A DNA stretch of 64,000 bases from a virus. Position numbers and translations under genes: made by a program. The notes below the pieces were generated by a model, which was not told the DNA's origin, did no database searches, and worked only from the letters and a program-made list of their open reading frames with translations. This document shows positions 34,726 to 43,382 of this stretch, one piece after another. Location: positions 19,028 to 83,027 of IMG/VR virus record IMGVR_UViG_3300033153_005694. One strand, given 5' to 3'. The first letter of the stretch is position 1, and each line of letters starts with the position of its first letter.

Positions 34726-34967
34726 ATAAACATCTCCGGATGATACTCTTTATAGTTGTGGTATTTGTGGGATTCCTCAGCATAACCTGTAGTAGCGAAA
34801 AATTGCTTAAGATAAGTTTCAGTACCGATTTTGGATTTGGAAATAGGTAGGATATTGCCATAATCTGAGATGACTAGGTAAGTTTTGTCGGTTTCGTCGA
34901 TTACTGTAAGGTTGCCGGATTTACGTCCGTCTTTGGTATAAATAATGTCGTTAATTTTGAATTTCAT
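34722..34967 (-). CDS. hypothetical SH3-like protein (81 aa) with C-terminal HPEMFI tag
   Basis: Beta-rich: MKFKINDIIYTKDGRKSGNL and TYLVISDYGNILPI suggest a small KOW/SH3-like barrel. It then passes through a helical stretch to YKEYHPEMFI. ATGA overlaps link it to both neighbours. Confidence 0.65.
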   Translation of the reverse strand: MKFKINDIIYTKDGRKSGNLTVIDETDKTYLVISDYGNILPISKSKIGTETYLKQFFATTGYAEESHKYHNYKEYHPEMFI

Positions 34968-35164
34968 ATAAGTAACTCCGGGAATTTGTTAGTGGTATCA
35001 GATGCTAGTACGTCTTGCTCTGCTGTAATCTGCTATAAGTAGTATCTAAAAATATCTAGATTACTGGTTTGGTAAGAAGTATAGCCTGCTGTGTTGGATT
35101 GAGTACCTATGGTATAGGTAATTGAATCATCGACGTTTAGCGGGACTCCAAATAAACCTGTCAT
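34964..35164 (-). pseudogene. tagged small ORF interrupted by an in-frame amber codon
   Basis: The ATG overlaps the DNA polymerase stop (ATGA). The frame reads MTGLFGVPLNVDDSITYTIG to FRYYL, meets TAG at 35033-35035, and continues in the same frame QITAEQDVLAS to NKFPELLI and a TGA that overlaps the next ATG. Intact junctions at both ends suggest one 66-residue gene broken by a single CAG-to-TAG-like change, or an amber read-through. TAG ends many other genes here, so the codon is not generally reassigned. Confidence 0.5.
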
Positions 35165-36981
35165 GGTATGTCCTTCAAGGCTTGGGTGATGTGGGCTAAT
35201 GAAGCGTCGTTAGGCAATTCAACTAGATTAGCCCAGTTTGGACCAATATCTAGATTTGCAGCATTGTGGACTATTTGATCAGGCATAAAATCTTTAGTCA
35301 TCACTGGAATGAGATTGTCGTTAAGCCACTTGATGATTTGTGGATCATTACGGACTTCAAAATAGATGCTATCGTAGATAGTTGAAGTAACGATGATGTC
35401 GTCTTGCAAGTTTGCATCGTCGATGAGTTGGTGCATCTTGTTGATGGTTAAAGCTGTAAGGATTGACCAGAATTGGCAAGTTGCATTATTGAGAGTACGA
35501 ATATCACGATCTGGAGAATCTGACTTAATATAGAAACCAAGACCTAGATGTATTTGGCCGTGTTGTCGTGCTGTAGGTAAAACGTAGTTCTCTCGATATT
35601 CGGTGATACCTGGATATAGGGTATTGTGGTAGTTGTTAAAGATTGCTTCGGCTGCTGGTAGTGAAATTTTGAGCGATGATGCAACTTTCGGTGGAAATGC
35701 ACCATAAGATAAACCAAATGTAGCACCTTTACCTTTTTGTCGGATTGCATCGAGAGATTTGTTTGAGTGTCGCAGTTTGTCGAAGGCTTTAACGTCGATG
35801 ACTGTATCGCCGGTTATCGGCATTTGTGCTGCAACTTCATCAGGGAAATAACCGTAAGCGTTTAAGCAGTGGCCATCTAGTCCTTCAAGGAATACATTGC
35901 ATTTGTTAGTGTCACGGGATAGTGAAGCAATGACTCGGTCTTCCAAAGCTGAGTAATCGGCTGTAGCGATGATGAAGCCTGGAGGTGCTGTAAAGCATTG
36001 CTTGATGGGTTTGGCAAATATCGAGCCTGTTGAAGGCATATTTAGCATGTTTGGATTGGATGATGTATAGCGACCTGACTTAGCGCCTAAAAGTTTATAG
36101 GAGCCGTATAGGCGGTCGTTTACGGTGTAGCGATAAAATGCTTCGATGAAGTTGTTACGGACTATAGCGGCAAAGGAATGATCGATAAAGCACTGTGTGA
36201 AGTGCTTGATATCGGGATCACTGGTTTCGGAATTAACCCGTTCGACTTGATCACGATTCCAAGAAGGTAAACCTGTGTCTTTGGAAGTAGCTTCGGACTT
36301 GATACCTAGCATGTTGAAAAGTTCGGTCTTTTGCTTCGGAGAAGCAGGATTGAACTGTGGAATATCAACGGGTGGACTAGCTATCTTCTCGAGATATTTC
36401 GAATTATAAATGTCGGCTTTGTGCTGCGATAAAAGTTCGATGGCTTTAATAGCAATAGAATGGGTGGGGGATAATTCACCTTTAAGAAATCGCTGTAAAA
36501 GAGGACGATTGAGTGAAAAAGTCTTGACAAGCTTGGCTGGCCATTTAGCGATACCGGTTGGTAGAAGTTCACTAGGTTGTGTAATACCTTGCTGTATAGC
36601 GAAGATGTGCATGAAATATGAACGATGGTTCATATCGTTGAATTTGAATGGCTTGATAAAGTCGGATGGTTGTTTAAGCTTGGATTGTTGGTCTGTGATG
36701 TAATCTTTGATTTTAGATTTGTGGGTCTTTGCAATGTAGCGCTGGATGATGGGGTTAGACGCTAGCTCTTCCGCGACTTTGGCTAACTGTGCATCGAGAA
36801 CAGTCTCGAGTTGTTCGACTCTGTCGAGATCGATGTGGAGACCATTTCCCATAAGCCTTACACTATCTCGGATAAGATGTTTAGCGGTGGTTTGGTAGAA
36901 TTCATCGATTGATGGAGATACAGTGCGAGGTTCAGGAGCTGGGAGTAAACTCCAAGGTGAATAGTGAGCTGAGGTGGTCAT
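35161..36981 (-). CDS. family A DNA polymerase, polymerase domain
   Basis: The 606-residue protein carries the family A motifs: motif A IIATADYSALEDRVIASL, motif B DAIRQKGKGATFGLSYGA (Arg, Lys and Tyr-Gly), and motif C as STIYDSIYFEV. There the usual HDE is YDS: the catalytic Asp is kept and the flanking residues are changed. Residues before about 250 lack the DEDD exonuclease motifs, which are found in the separate gene at 37708. N4 gp39 combines both in one chain. It replicates the phage genome with primase, helicase and SSB. Confidence 0.92.
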   Translation of the reverse strand: MTTSAHYSPWSLLPAPEPRTVSPSIDEFYQTTAKHLIRDSVRLMGNGLHIDLDRVEQLETVLDAQLAKVAEELASNPIIQRYIAKTHKSKIKDYITDQQSKLKQPSDFIKPFKFNDMNHRSYFMHIFAIQQGITQPSELLPTGIAKWPAKLVKTFSLNRPLLQRFLKGELSPTHSIAIKAIELLSQHKADIYNSKYLEKIASPPVDIPQFNPASPKQKTELFNMLGIKSEATSKDTGLPSWNRDQVERVNSETSDPDIKHFTQCFIDHSFAAIVRNNFIEAFYRYTVNDRLYGSYKLLGAKSGRYTSSNPNMLNMPSTGSIFAKPIKQCFTAPPGFIIATADYSALEDRVIASLSRDTNKCNVFLEGLDGHCLNAYGYFPDEVAAQMPITGDTVIDVKAFDKLRHSNKSLDAIRQKGKGATFGLSYGAFPPKVASSLKISLPAAEAIFNNYHNTLYPGITEYRENYVLPTARQHGQIHLGLGFYIKSDSPDRDIRTLNNATCQFWSILTALTINKMHQLIDDANLQDDIIVTSTIYDSIYFEVRNDPQIIKWLNDNLIPVMTKDFMPDQIVHNAANLDIGPNWANLVELPNDASLAHITQALKDIP

Positions 36982-36989
36982 AGGATTCC

Positions 36990-37277
36990 TTAGATAAAAT
37001 ATTCAGGGTATTGATTGGGGTTTTGGAGAACAAAGATAGGAAGGGCTGAATTAAAAATTTGCTTATGTCTAGTTGATGGCCATCTGCCTTTAGAGTCTGG
37101 GCCTTGATGAGTAGCAGGATATTTGTAGTAAAATAAAGGTTTACGACCATCCCAGCAAGTATCTAAGCGAGTATCGTAGGTCTCTAGTACATGCTTTTTA
37201 TCCAGCGGTATTTGGGTATATAGCCAATCTAGGTCTTCGAGACTAGTGATCTGGATGGTGTATTTGTTGATATCCAT
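36990..37277 (-). CDS. hypothetical protein (95 aa) with C-terminal YPEYFI tag
   Basis: MDINKYTIQITSLEDLDWLY opens a small aromatic protein with a Lys/Arg-rich middle (HQGPDSKGRWPSTRHKQIF) and the end NPNQYPEYFI. Stop codon and next ribosome site are merged (TAAGGA), with 8 nt before the polymerase start. Confidence 0.65.
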   Translation of the reverse strand: MDINKYTIQITSLEDLDWLYTQIPLDKKHVLETYDTRLDTCWDGRKPLFYYKYPATHQGPDSKGRWPSTRHKQIFNSALPIFVLQNPNQYPEYFI

Positions 37278-37279
37278 AA

Positions 37280-37564
37280 CTAGATGAATAATTCAGGCCA
37301 TTCGGTGCTGTTATAGGCTAATTGCTCGTTAATGACTACATACTCATAAGGATTACAGGCCAAACGTTTAGGTTCAGGTCTAGAGTGAGTTTGCGGATCA
37401 CGCATATACCAACCCTCAACCCATGGGTCTCTGATAAGAACGTAGATGTTCTCCTTTGTGACTTTGTCTACAGTTGTAATAGTGTCGTTATAGCGTGAGC
37501 CGTAGCCTTTAACTAGGATAGTATCGCCTATTTTGATTGGACGGCCTAAGATGTCTTGAAGCAT
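37280..37564 (-). CDS. SH3-like small protein (94 aa) with C-terminal WPELFI tag
   Basis: The start MLQDILGRPIKIGDTILVKG and the following TITTVDKVTKENIYVLI look like a small KOW/SH3-type barrel. The aromatic second half ends STEWPELFI. It lies between the two parts of the replicative polymerase. Confidence 0.65.
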   Translation of the reverse strand: MLQDILGRPIKIGDTILVKGYGSRYNDTITTVDKVTKENIYVLIRDPWVEGWYMRDPQTHSRPEPKRLACNPYEYVVINEQLAYNSTEWPELFI

Positions 37565-37573
37565 AGAGAGTCC

Positions 37574-37711
37574 TTAAATAAAAAATTCGGGGTATTGGTC
37601 TTTGAAATCGTTGAGAGTTGAAAGTGTAAACTTGTGGTCGGATAAGTAATCGTTGAGGTATAGCGATGTACTAGTAATCGACGTATTTGATGGTTGTAAA
37701 AGGTATACTAA
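37574..37711 (-). CDS. tagged small ORF without a standard start codon
   Basis: The open frame ends LNDFKDQYPEFFI and a TAA merged with the next ribosome site. Upstream there is no ATG, GTG or TTG. The only candidate that meets the exonuclease stop is TTA at 37709-37711 (TTAG overlap), giving VYLLQPSNTSITSTSLYLND. It may be a decayed gene or use a non-standard start. Confidence 0.4.
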   Translation of the reverse strand, partial: LVYLLQPSNTSITSTSLYLNDYLSDHKFTLSTLNDFKDQYPEFFI

Positions 37712-38397
37712 GTTTGCGATATATCGTCTTGAGATGTAGAGTTAGCATTGGATTCCTTTACGTAAGTATTGATTGAATCGAATAGTTTGTAAGTTGCACA
37801 AGCATCAATTGCTGCATAGTGGTGAACGTGTTCATCGTAAATGGTAGATAAGTCAAAGTTATCGGCGGATATCGCCCAATTTCCATACCACTTTCCAGCT
37901 AGCTCTTTGAGGCCAGTGTTAGCTTTCCAAGTCTCGACATGGTTGAGAATGGTTTTAGCGTAGATTTGCGTGTCTTCGTAGCTGATTGGCATCTTGCCTG
38001 TATGGTAATAAATATGCTTGAAATCGTAGGAAGCATTGTGCCATATTTGCTGCTTTTTGGTGGTAACCAAGAAGTTAAGAATTAAGTTGGTAATTCGAGG
38101 ATTATCGAGAATGAATACATAAGCCTCAGAATCGCTAATTGCAATACTACAATGGGTTAAAACAACATGAGATGGGTGGTCGAGAGCTGTAGCTCGAAGT
38201 TTAGATTCGAGTTCGATACGTCTACGTTTCGGTGGATTAGTATCTAGTTCAGCTTGCATTGAGGCTAGATCTGCTGGAGTATAGCGAATAGCGGTTTCGA
38301 AATCAGCTGCGAATAAGGCAGGTAATGAGCGAAGCCATTGATTTGCGGTATAAGCAGATTTGGTAGATTGGTAGGTGACTTTGATTGATTGCTGCAT
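37708..38397 (-). CDS. 3'-5' exonuclease (DEDD family), proofreading domain as a separate gene
   Basis: The 229-residue protein has Exo I ADFETAIRY (Asp-x-Glu), Exo II HNASYDFKHI, and Exo III HYAAIDACATY (Tyr-x3-Asp), so it is a DnaQ/Pol-I-type exonuclease of the DEDDy class. A 60-residue insertion rich in Arg follows Exo I. It is probably the proofreading partner of the polymerase encoded 0.7 kb downstream. Together they total about 835 residues, near the single-chain N4 polymerase. Confidence 0.88.
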   Translation of the reverse strand: MQQSIKVTYQSTKSAYTANQWLRSLPALFAADFETAIRYTPADLASMQAELDTNPPKRRRIELESKLRATALDHPSHVVLTHCSIAISDSEAYVFILDNPRITNLILNFLVTTKKQQIWHNASYDFKHIYYHTGKMPISYEDTQIYAKTILNHVETWKANTGLKELAGKWYGNWAISADNFDLSTIYDEHVHHYAAIDACATYKLFDSINTYVKESNANSTSQDDISQT

Positions 38398-38405
38398 GAC
38401 GAGTC

Positions 38406-38591
38406 CTAGATAAGCAATTCGGGATATTGCTCTTGAAGTTGAGGTAAAATAATAGTTGGAATATCACTAGACAACTCAGTACAGATTTGCCCAATTGAGC
38501 AATCTCCACAATTGCTGCCGCTATAGTATATAATGTTGTTTTGTATATAAGTATCAGGATGGGATAATAAAGTAACATATTTGTCTAACAT
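38406..38591 (-). CDS. hypothetical protein (61 aa) with C-terminal YPELLI tag
   Basis: A short Cys-containing protein (GSNCGDCSIGQICTEL) ending LQEQYPELLI, 8 nt from the exonuclease start. The Cys spacing could hold a metal. No family known. Confidence 0.6.
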   Translation of the reverse strand: MLDKYVTLLSHPDTYIQNNIIYYSGSNCGDCSIGQICTELSSDIPTIILPQLQEQYPELLI

Positions 38592-38599
38592 AGGTGCTC

Positions 38600-40015
38600 C
38601 TATAGGTGAGTTGCGTTATAAAGCTCTTTCGAAGTTCTAGTAACTGCTACATAGTATAAGTTTAAAGATTCGCGCTCTTGAGGTGAGAGTTGGGATAATG
38701 GTAAGCCATGTTTGATTGATTTGATAGAATCTGCGGTAGATTCATTAAGGTCATTAGCGATAGTTACTTCATCGAATTCAGCACCTTTGCAAGAATGTAC
38801 AGTTGCAAGTGTGTAAGCTTGGGATGATTGCTCGTGTTTGCGAGCTTCAGCATAAGAATCGAGAATTACAGATTTGCCGTGTCGTTGAAGAAGACGGATG
38901 GCTTGAACTAGTTGTATATCGTCTTTGTAGAGAGACGCTAGGTATACTATGGGTGATTTGTAAGTGTCTTTAAGTAGCTGGTCTTCATACCAGTCATCGA
39001 TATCTGCTTGAATGAACTTGTAGCCAGGATCAGTGATGAAACCTTGATATTTGAGACTGCATAGCATTAAAGGTAGCTTGAAGATATCTTTAGCCTTGCG
39101 GACTAGGCCGTAAGGGATGTTAAGCTGGTTAAGCTCGATCATCTTATGGATAAGTGCAGAGTTAGTACGCGTTAAGTAAGCTCTAGTTGAGATTGTTGGG
39201 TCGACTAAAGGTACACCTTTGAAAGACATAGAAGAATCTAGGTAAGATTGGCAGAAATGCTCGATTTTAGTAGCGATTGTGTTAGGAACTCTGAAAGATT
39301 GTGACATCTGGAATAAAGTGCCTTCGTCTTTGAGAACTTCAAAGCAGTTGATTGTGTAGTTGAATGTGTAGATGTTTTGGAATGGGTCACCTACTGCAAT
39401 TTTGCGAGGTGATGGTAGGAGTTTGAAAATTTCAAGAGTAACCTCGTTAAGGTCACCGGCCTCATCCAGCATAATGAAGTCAAAGTTGTCGTAAGCTACC
39501 TCGCCTTTGTGAAGTAAAATGTGAAACAGTTTGAGGTAAAAGTCGTGAGTACAATCGATCTTGCCAGAATGCATAAGACCTAGGTATTTAGTTGCGATCT
39601 TGGTGTATAAAGGTGGAAGCTGGTATTCATCAGCATATTCGGTGTATGTTAGGAATTTAGATAAGCAGAATGCTTTGATACTATTGATGATTTCCCATTT
39701 AGTTTCGTACTTGATTTTCTCAGTAATAGTTTTATAGTTGAAAAAGCCTACAGAAAGTTTAAGAGGGATAACTGTAGCACGGTAAGCCATTGAGTGAGTT
39801 GTCATACAGTGAGTTGAAGATGGGAATTTCCTCTTCGAGTCGTTAGCTACGGATGTATTGTAGGCTAGATAAAGACCATTGGTATGTGGAATTGCTTTAG
39901 CGATAGCTGTAAGCATGGTAGTTTTGCCAGATCCGGCTATTGATGAGATAAGGGTTAGGCCTTCAGTAGCTTGAATATAGTCGAGGATAGGCTGTTGTTC
40001 AGGAGTTAGCTGCAT
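38600..40015 (-). CDS. SF1 (UvrD/Dda-like) DNA helicase
   Basis: The 471-residue protein shows Walker A SSIAGSGKTTML (about 24-35), motif II IMLDEAGDLNE, motif III AVGDPFQNIYTFNY, motif V ATVHSCKGAEFDEV and motif VI YVAVTRTSKELYNA. This is a complete superfamily 1 helicase and corresponds to N4 gp37. It would unwind DNA for replication. Confidence 0.92.
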   Translation of the reverse strand: MQLTPEQQPILDYIQATEGLTLISSIAGSGKTTMLTAIAKAIPHTNGLYLAYNTSVANDSKRKFPSSTHCMTTHSMAYRATVIPLKLSVGFFNYKTITEKIKYETKWEIINSIKAFCLSKFLTYTEYADEYQLPPLYTKIATKYLGLMHSGKIDCTHDFYLKLFHILLHKGEVAYDNFDFIMLDEAGDLNEVTLEIFKLLPSPRKIAVGDPFQNIYTFNYTINCFEVLKDEGTLFQMSQSFRVPNTIATKIEHFCQSYLDSSMSFKGVPLVDPTISTRAYLTRTNSALIHKMIELNQLNIPYGLVRKAKDIFKLPLMLCSLKYQGFITDPGYKFIQADIDDWYEDQLLKDTYKSPIVYLASLYKDDIQLVQAIRLLQRHGKSVILDSYAEARKHEQSSQAYTLATVHSCKGAEFDEVTIANDLNESTADSIKSIKHGLPLSQLSPQERESLNLYYVAVTRTSKELYNATHL

Positions 40016-40023
40016 GTAGGTCC

Positions 40024-40272
40024 TTAAATAAAGTATTCGGGATGAGATTGTAGAGTGAAGCGGTCAACTTCGATGATACCGTACTTTTTATGATGTTTAA
40101 CAAAAGTATCAACACTTGTAAAAGTACCTGTAAGTGGGCTTGTAAGAGGCCTAGATAATGCTGTTGATTTATCTACACACCAATTAGTCCATGTTCCGGT
40201 GACAGGATCAGTAACATAGTAACGAGTAGAATCTGAAGGAGTAAGATCCGCTATAGTCATAAGTAATCGCAT
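40024..40272 (-). CDS. hypothetical protein (82 aa) with C-terminal HPEYFI tag
   Basis: The beta-rich body (YYVTDPVTGTWTNWCVD, SPLTGTFTSVDTFVKHHKKYG) ends TLQSHPEYFI. The gap to the helicase gene is 8 nt with a merged TAAGGAC site. Alternative Met starts exist within the first five residues. Confidence 0.62.
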   Translation of the reverse strand: MRLLMTIADLTPSDSTRYYVTDPVTGTWTNWCVDKSTALSRPLTSPLTGTFTSVDTFVKHHKKYGIIEVDRFTLQSHPEYFI

Positions 40273-40280
40273 ATAAGTCC

Positions 40281-40595
40281 TTAAAGAAGAAGTTCAGGAT
40301 ATTCCTGTTGTAAGTTGAGATCGCAAAGTGGGCGTTTATTAATGTTGAAATCTGCTGTTAAGACTTCACAAATAGTATTTAGTTGTGCGGGTGTCCCATA
40401 TACTTCGAGTATGTTACGTGATTTAATGATTATATTAGAAGGACTAATGCATGCGTCGTTGTAAATTGAAAGACGACCTTGTGTCTTTAAGTGATTTCGA
40501 TGCTCTTCTAAACACTGTTTAGCCATAAACTTGTGGTAGTAAGAATGCCAGAAGATGATAAAATTTCGGGAAGTATACTTCCAAGATAAAGACAT
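40281..40595 (-). CDS. hypothetical basic protein (104 aa) with C-terminal YPELLL tag
   Basis: The product is Lys/His/Arg-rich with an aromatic N-terminus (MSLSWKYTSRNFIIFWHSYY) and ends LNLQQEYPELLL. No domain known. Next start is 8 nt away. Confidence 0.62.
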   Translation of the reverse strand: MSLSWKYTSRNFIIFWHSYYHKFMAKQCLEEHRNHLKTQGRLSIYNDACISPSNIIIKSRNILEVYGTPAQLNTICEVLTADFNINKRPLCDLNLQQEYPELLL

Positions 40596-40597
40596 AA

Positions 40598-41044
40598 TTA
40601 AAGGAAAAGTTCAGGATACTCTTCTGCGATAAAAGAAGTATCAGGAATTTTAGTAAGGGTATTACGGATATTAGCTAGGTTATCAAGTAGTTGCTGTTTG
40701 ATAGTATTTGTTCTAGACTTGATAGCTAGATTTTTAGCAGCTAAGGCGATGATTGGTGATGTGAAAAGAGAGCAAGAATAATAGTTTACGTTTTTCACGT
40801 CGATATTAGAGTGTATTGTTTTTATTCTCCAACCATTCTTGCCTAAAAGAGTTGCACTAGTTGATTTTTCGACGATTTTGTCGTCCTTAATGGTAAATAG
40901 TTTGCCGGTAGGAGCAAAACTAAATTGCTTATCTCCCCAACTAGTGGTTTTTTCTTTGACTGTAACCTCGTAAGTTCGTAAAGATTTGCCTTGTATATTG
41001 CCGGTTTGTGTAACAGATGTTGGTTCAATTAAATATGCTATCAT
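40598..41044 (-). CDS. hypothetical protein (148 aa) with C-terminal YPELFL tag
   Basis: It contains TLLGKNGWRIKTIHSNIDVKNV and a helical C-terminal half rich in Lys, Asn and Ile, then SFIAEEYPELFL. It is one of the longer tagged proteins. No motif recognised. Confidence 0.62.
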   Translation of the reverse strand: MIAYLIEPTSVTQTGNIQGKSLRTYEVTVKEKTTSWGDKQFSFAPTGKLFTIKDDKIVEKSTSATLLGKNGWRIKTIHSNIDVKNVNYYSCSLFTSPIIALAAKNLAIKSRTNTIKQQLLDNLANIRNTLTKIPDTSFIAEEYPELFL

Positions 41045-41053
41045 AAGAGTCCT

Positions 41054-41260
41054 TTAGATTTGAAGTTCAGAGTGTTGCCTGAATAAAATGTCGAGAAGTT
41101 GACCTAGAGTGTCGGCTTCGAAAGTATGTTGGTCGATGGTAATTCCACTTTGAAAGTCGTGGACAGACTTCCAAACGCTATCGATAGTATTGCTTGCAGT
41201 TACCCAATTTTCGGGGTCTGTTAAGGTTTTAGTAGCTATAGAGCTGATAGAAGTTGCCAT
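41054..41260 (-). CDS. hypothetical protein (68 aa) with divergent HSELQI tag
   Basis: MATSISSIATKTLTDPENWV runs to LLDILFRQHSELQI. The end keeps the xE(L)xI pattern but has Ser for Pro and Gln for Phe/Leu, a degenerate form of the tag. The 9-nt gap to the next gene is kept. Confidence 0.6.
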   Translation of the reverse strand: MATSISSIATKTLTDPENWVTASNTIDSVWKSVHDFQSGITIDQHTFEADTLGQLLDILFRQHSELQI

Positions 41261-41320
41261 ATGGGTCCTTTGGGTAAATAGAAGAGAGCCTCCAAGATAA
41301 AATCTGGAAGCTCGATCTAG

Positions 41321-41740
41321 TTACGAGATGTTAAATAAATTTCGAGAAATCTCACCGTTATCGATATGATAGGTAATTGACTTTATGGTACCAGGAGAAC
41401 GTCGGTATCCATGAGCGTATGCCCAATCATTGAGAGGTGCTAAGTTTCGATGCGATTCAGCTTTGCATAAACGTGTATCGACTACTGCGTCTTTGTGGGT
41501 GTGTCCAAAGTGTGCAAATCGGTGTTTAGTGGAGCTGAATATAGTTTGGCAGTCATGAGCCATGACTTCACCTGCATGTGCCATCTTCATACCATCACCG
41601 TGGGCAAATTGTAGGAGAGTAGTGCCGTGTTGGTGGTATTTGATGTTTGTAGGTGTGTCATCGACTATAACTCTAGGATTGTCCTTAAAGGCCATACGAA
41701 TGACCTCACGAACAGCTACTCCAGATGATACGTCGTGATT
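41321..41740 (-). CDS. metallophosphoesterase, 3' exon
   Basis: The exon begins NHDVSSGVAVREVIRMAF and contains LLQFAHGDGMKM and FAHFGHTHKDAV, the C-terminal metal-binding motifs (HGD, GHTH) of calcineurin-like phosphoesterases. Its first residues NHD complete the GNHD motif begun by the 5' exon. A TTG at 41741-41743 makes it look like a separate ORF, but that TTG belongs to the intron end. Confidence 0.85.
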   Translation of the reverse strand, partial: NHDVSSGVAVREVIRMAFKDNPRVIVDDTPTNIKYHQHGTTLLQFAHGDGMKMAHAGEVMAHDCQTIFSSTKHRFAHFGHTHKDAVVDTRLCKAESHRNLAPLNDWAYAHGYRRSPGTIKSITYHIDNGEISRNLFNIS

Positions 41741-42602
41741 CAAGTTTGTTATCGTTAGGCTTTTTATCCTAACTTCTATTAGTTTGTTTTGCTAACCATA
41801 CTATAAGAGAATGATTATGTTTAGAATTATTACAAGTTGGGCAAGCTATAGTAAAATTATCTATCGTATGTGCTCCGCCTTTTGATAAAGGTTCTATATG
41901 GTCTAATTGATAATTATTTCTACAAGACTTCATACAGTATGAACATAATTTAGGTTGTTCTAATAACCATTGAGTAGTTTCAGCAAAAGTAGCAGCATTT
42001 TCATGCTGTACAGTTTCTCTACGTTTATGTCTAGAAGCTCTTTGCCATGCTTTAACTTTTTCAGGATTATTAGCTTTCATACGTTTATAGTTAGCTTTTA
42101 CTCTAGCTTTGCCTTCTGGTGTATTTCGTTGCTTATGTAAAGTTTCGTTTATTCTACGTTTATGTAGTATTCTACGTTCTTTTTCTTTACGAGCACGTTG
42201 TTCTTTTACACCAGGTTTAGATTCTCTTATAGCTTTAATAGCTTTAATACAATCTTTACATTCATTGCGGTAAGTATTACTATCTTTTCGATAGTAAAAC
42301 TCAATTAATTCTTTAGTTTGGTTACATTTAGTACAAGTTTTCATGAATTTATTATATCATGATTACCATTAAATATAGCTTAAATTTCTAATAGTTCGGC
42401 ATATTTTTTTACCTTCAACTTAATGGTCAGGTATCGAGGACTCTTGGAAGTATTATAGTCTACTAAGTAGTATCAACTTCTATGCTCTGCGCCTGACTAA
42501 GTTTTTACACTTAGCCTTCGGACTCGAGTAGGCATTTCAGTCGTTCTCGCTTAATTCCTCGATAATTATAAGGTACATTTCTGTACCAAACGGCAATTAC
42601 TT
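41741..42602 (-). other. group I intron interrupting the metallophosphoesterase
   Basis: The 862-nt element lies between exon bases GGT and AATCACGAC, with exon-terminal U and intron-terminal G. A P1 helix forms: exon CGGU pairs with intron GCCG, giving the U-G pair at the splice site, with loop AAGUAAUU. The 250 nt ahead of the ORF hold GGTACA/TGTACC, CTAAGT/ACTTAG and a long-range TCGAGGA/TCCTCGA pair, as expected of a ribozyme core. It encodes an HNH endonuclease. Confidence 0.85.
41769..42344 (-). CDS. intron-encoded HNH endonuclease
   Basis: The 191-residue protein opens with a zinc module (CTKCNQ, CKDC), a long basic helix (about 45-110), then the HNH domain: LCSYCMKSC, NNYQLDHIEPLSKGGAH with the Asp-His, NFTIACPTCNNSKHNHS. 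It would cut the intronless allele to spread the intron. A TATAAT box lies 7 nt before the ATG, so a leaderless or near-leaderless message is possible. Confidence 0.9.
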   Translation of the reverse strand: MKTCTKCNQTKELIEFYYRKDSNTYRNECKDCIKAIKAIRESKPGVKEQRARKEKERRILHKRRINETLHKQRNTPEGKARVKANYKRMKANNPEKVKAWQRASRHKRRETVQHENAATFAETTQWLLEQPKLCSYCMKSCRNNYQLDHIEPLSKGGAHTIDNFTIACPTCNNSKHNHSLIVWLAKQTNRS

Positions 42603-43328
42603 ACCGGCTATGTTGTAGAAGTGTACGATTTCGTGTTTCTCAAGTGCCTTGTTAACTGCGTATATTAGGCCTTCGTAGGCTGCTCGTAGAATTTTGGGAT
42701 ACCTAGAGTCAACTGATAAAATATTACCAGACTTTGGAGTCATATTCTTGAAGTCGTCGACTTCCATTAAATCTCCGAGATCTACTACGATACCAACTTT
42801 AGAGTTTGGAGAACAGTTAAATAGGTAGTCGTATGCAGATTGCAGAGATTTGGAAGCTTTTTCAACATTCCAATCAGCCTCAGATTCTTCGTGCCACATA
42901 AGGGCTCCGAAGTGCACATCATTGGAGATGTAAACAGTGGCTAGATCTGAATCTAGCTCTTCCTCAGTAGGAGAACTGTGTTGAGGAAGAGTAGGGATAG
43001 ATTTGACCATGTCTGAGATTGTAGAACTGAACGCATCAAGAAATTGTTGTTTGTCGACATCTGTCTTGACCCATTGTTGCTTGACTTTGCCATCAGGTCC
43101 GTAAAGTGTAGATGATCTCTTGAGAATCTCATCATATGAAACAGAGTTTCCACTATCTAGTGGAAGTACTCCTTTTCGTCGTAGTGTAGCAATATGTTGC
43201 TTGATGCGGCTAGGACTGGTTTGCTGTGAGTCGGGTTTCAGTTTTTTGAGCTGCTTTGAGATTTTCTTGGTATTAAAATCACATTCATAACAGATATCAG
43301 CGAATACGTCAGATTTAATATATGACAT
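42603..43328 (-). CDS. metallophosphoesterase with N-terminal HTH-like region, 5' exon
   Basis: Residues 1-60 look like a basic helix-turn-helix region (CEDFNTKKISKQLKKL type, ending RKGVLPLDSG). Residues about 140-242 carry the phosphoesterase motifs ISNDVHFGALMW (DxH) and VVDLGDLMEVD (GD), and the exon ends FYNIAG. With the 3' exon the AGNHD motif is restored. Phages carry HTH-phosphoesterase proteins whose role may be nuclease or nucleotide hydrolysis. Translation of unspliced RNA would stop one codon later (AAG TAA). Confidence 0.85.
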
Positions 43329-43382
43329 TGGTATCCTTTCGCGCTAGATTAGGGGCTTACAGTCGGAAGAAATGCCCAAGAA

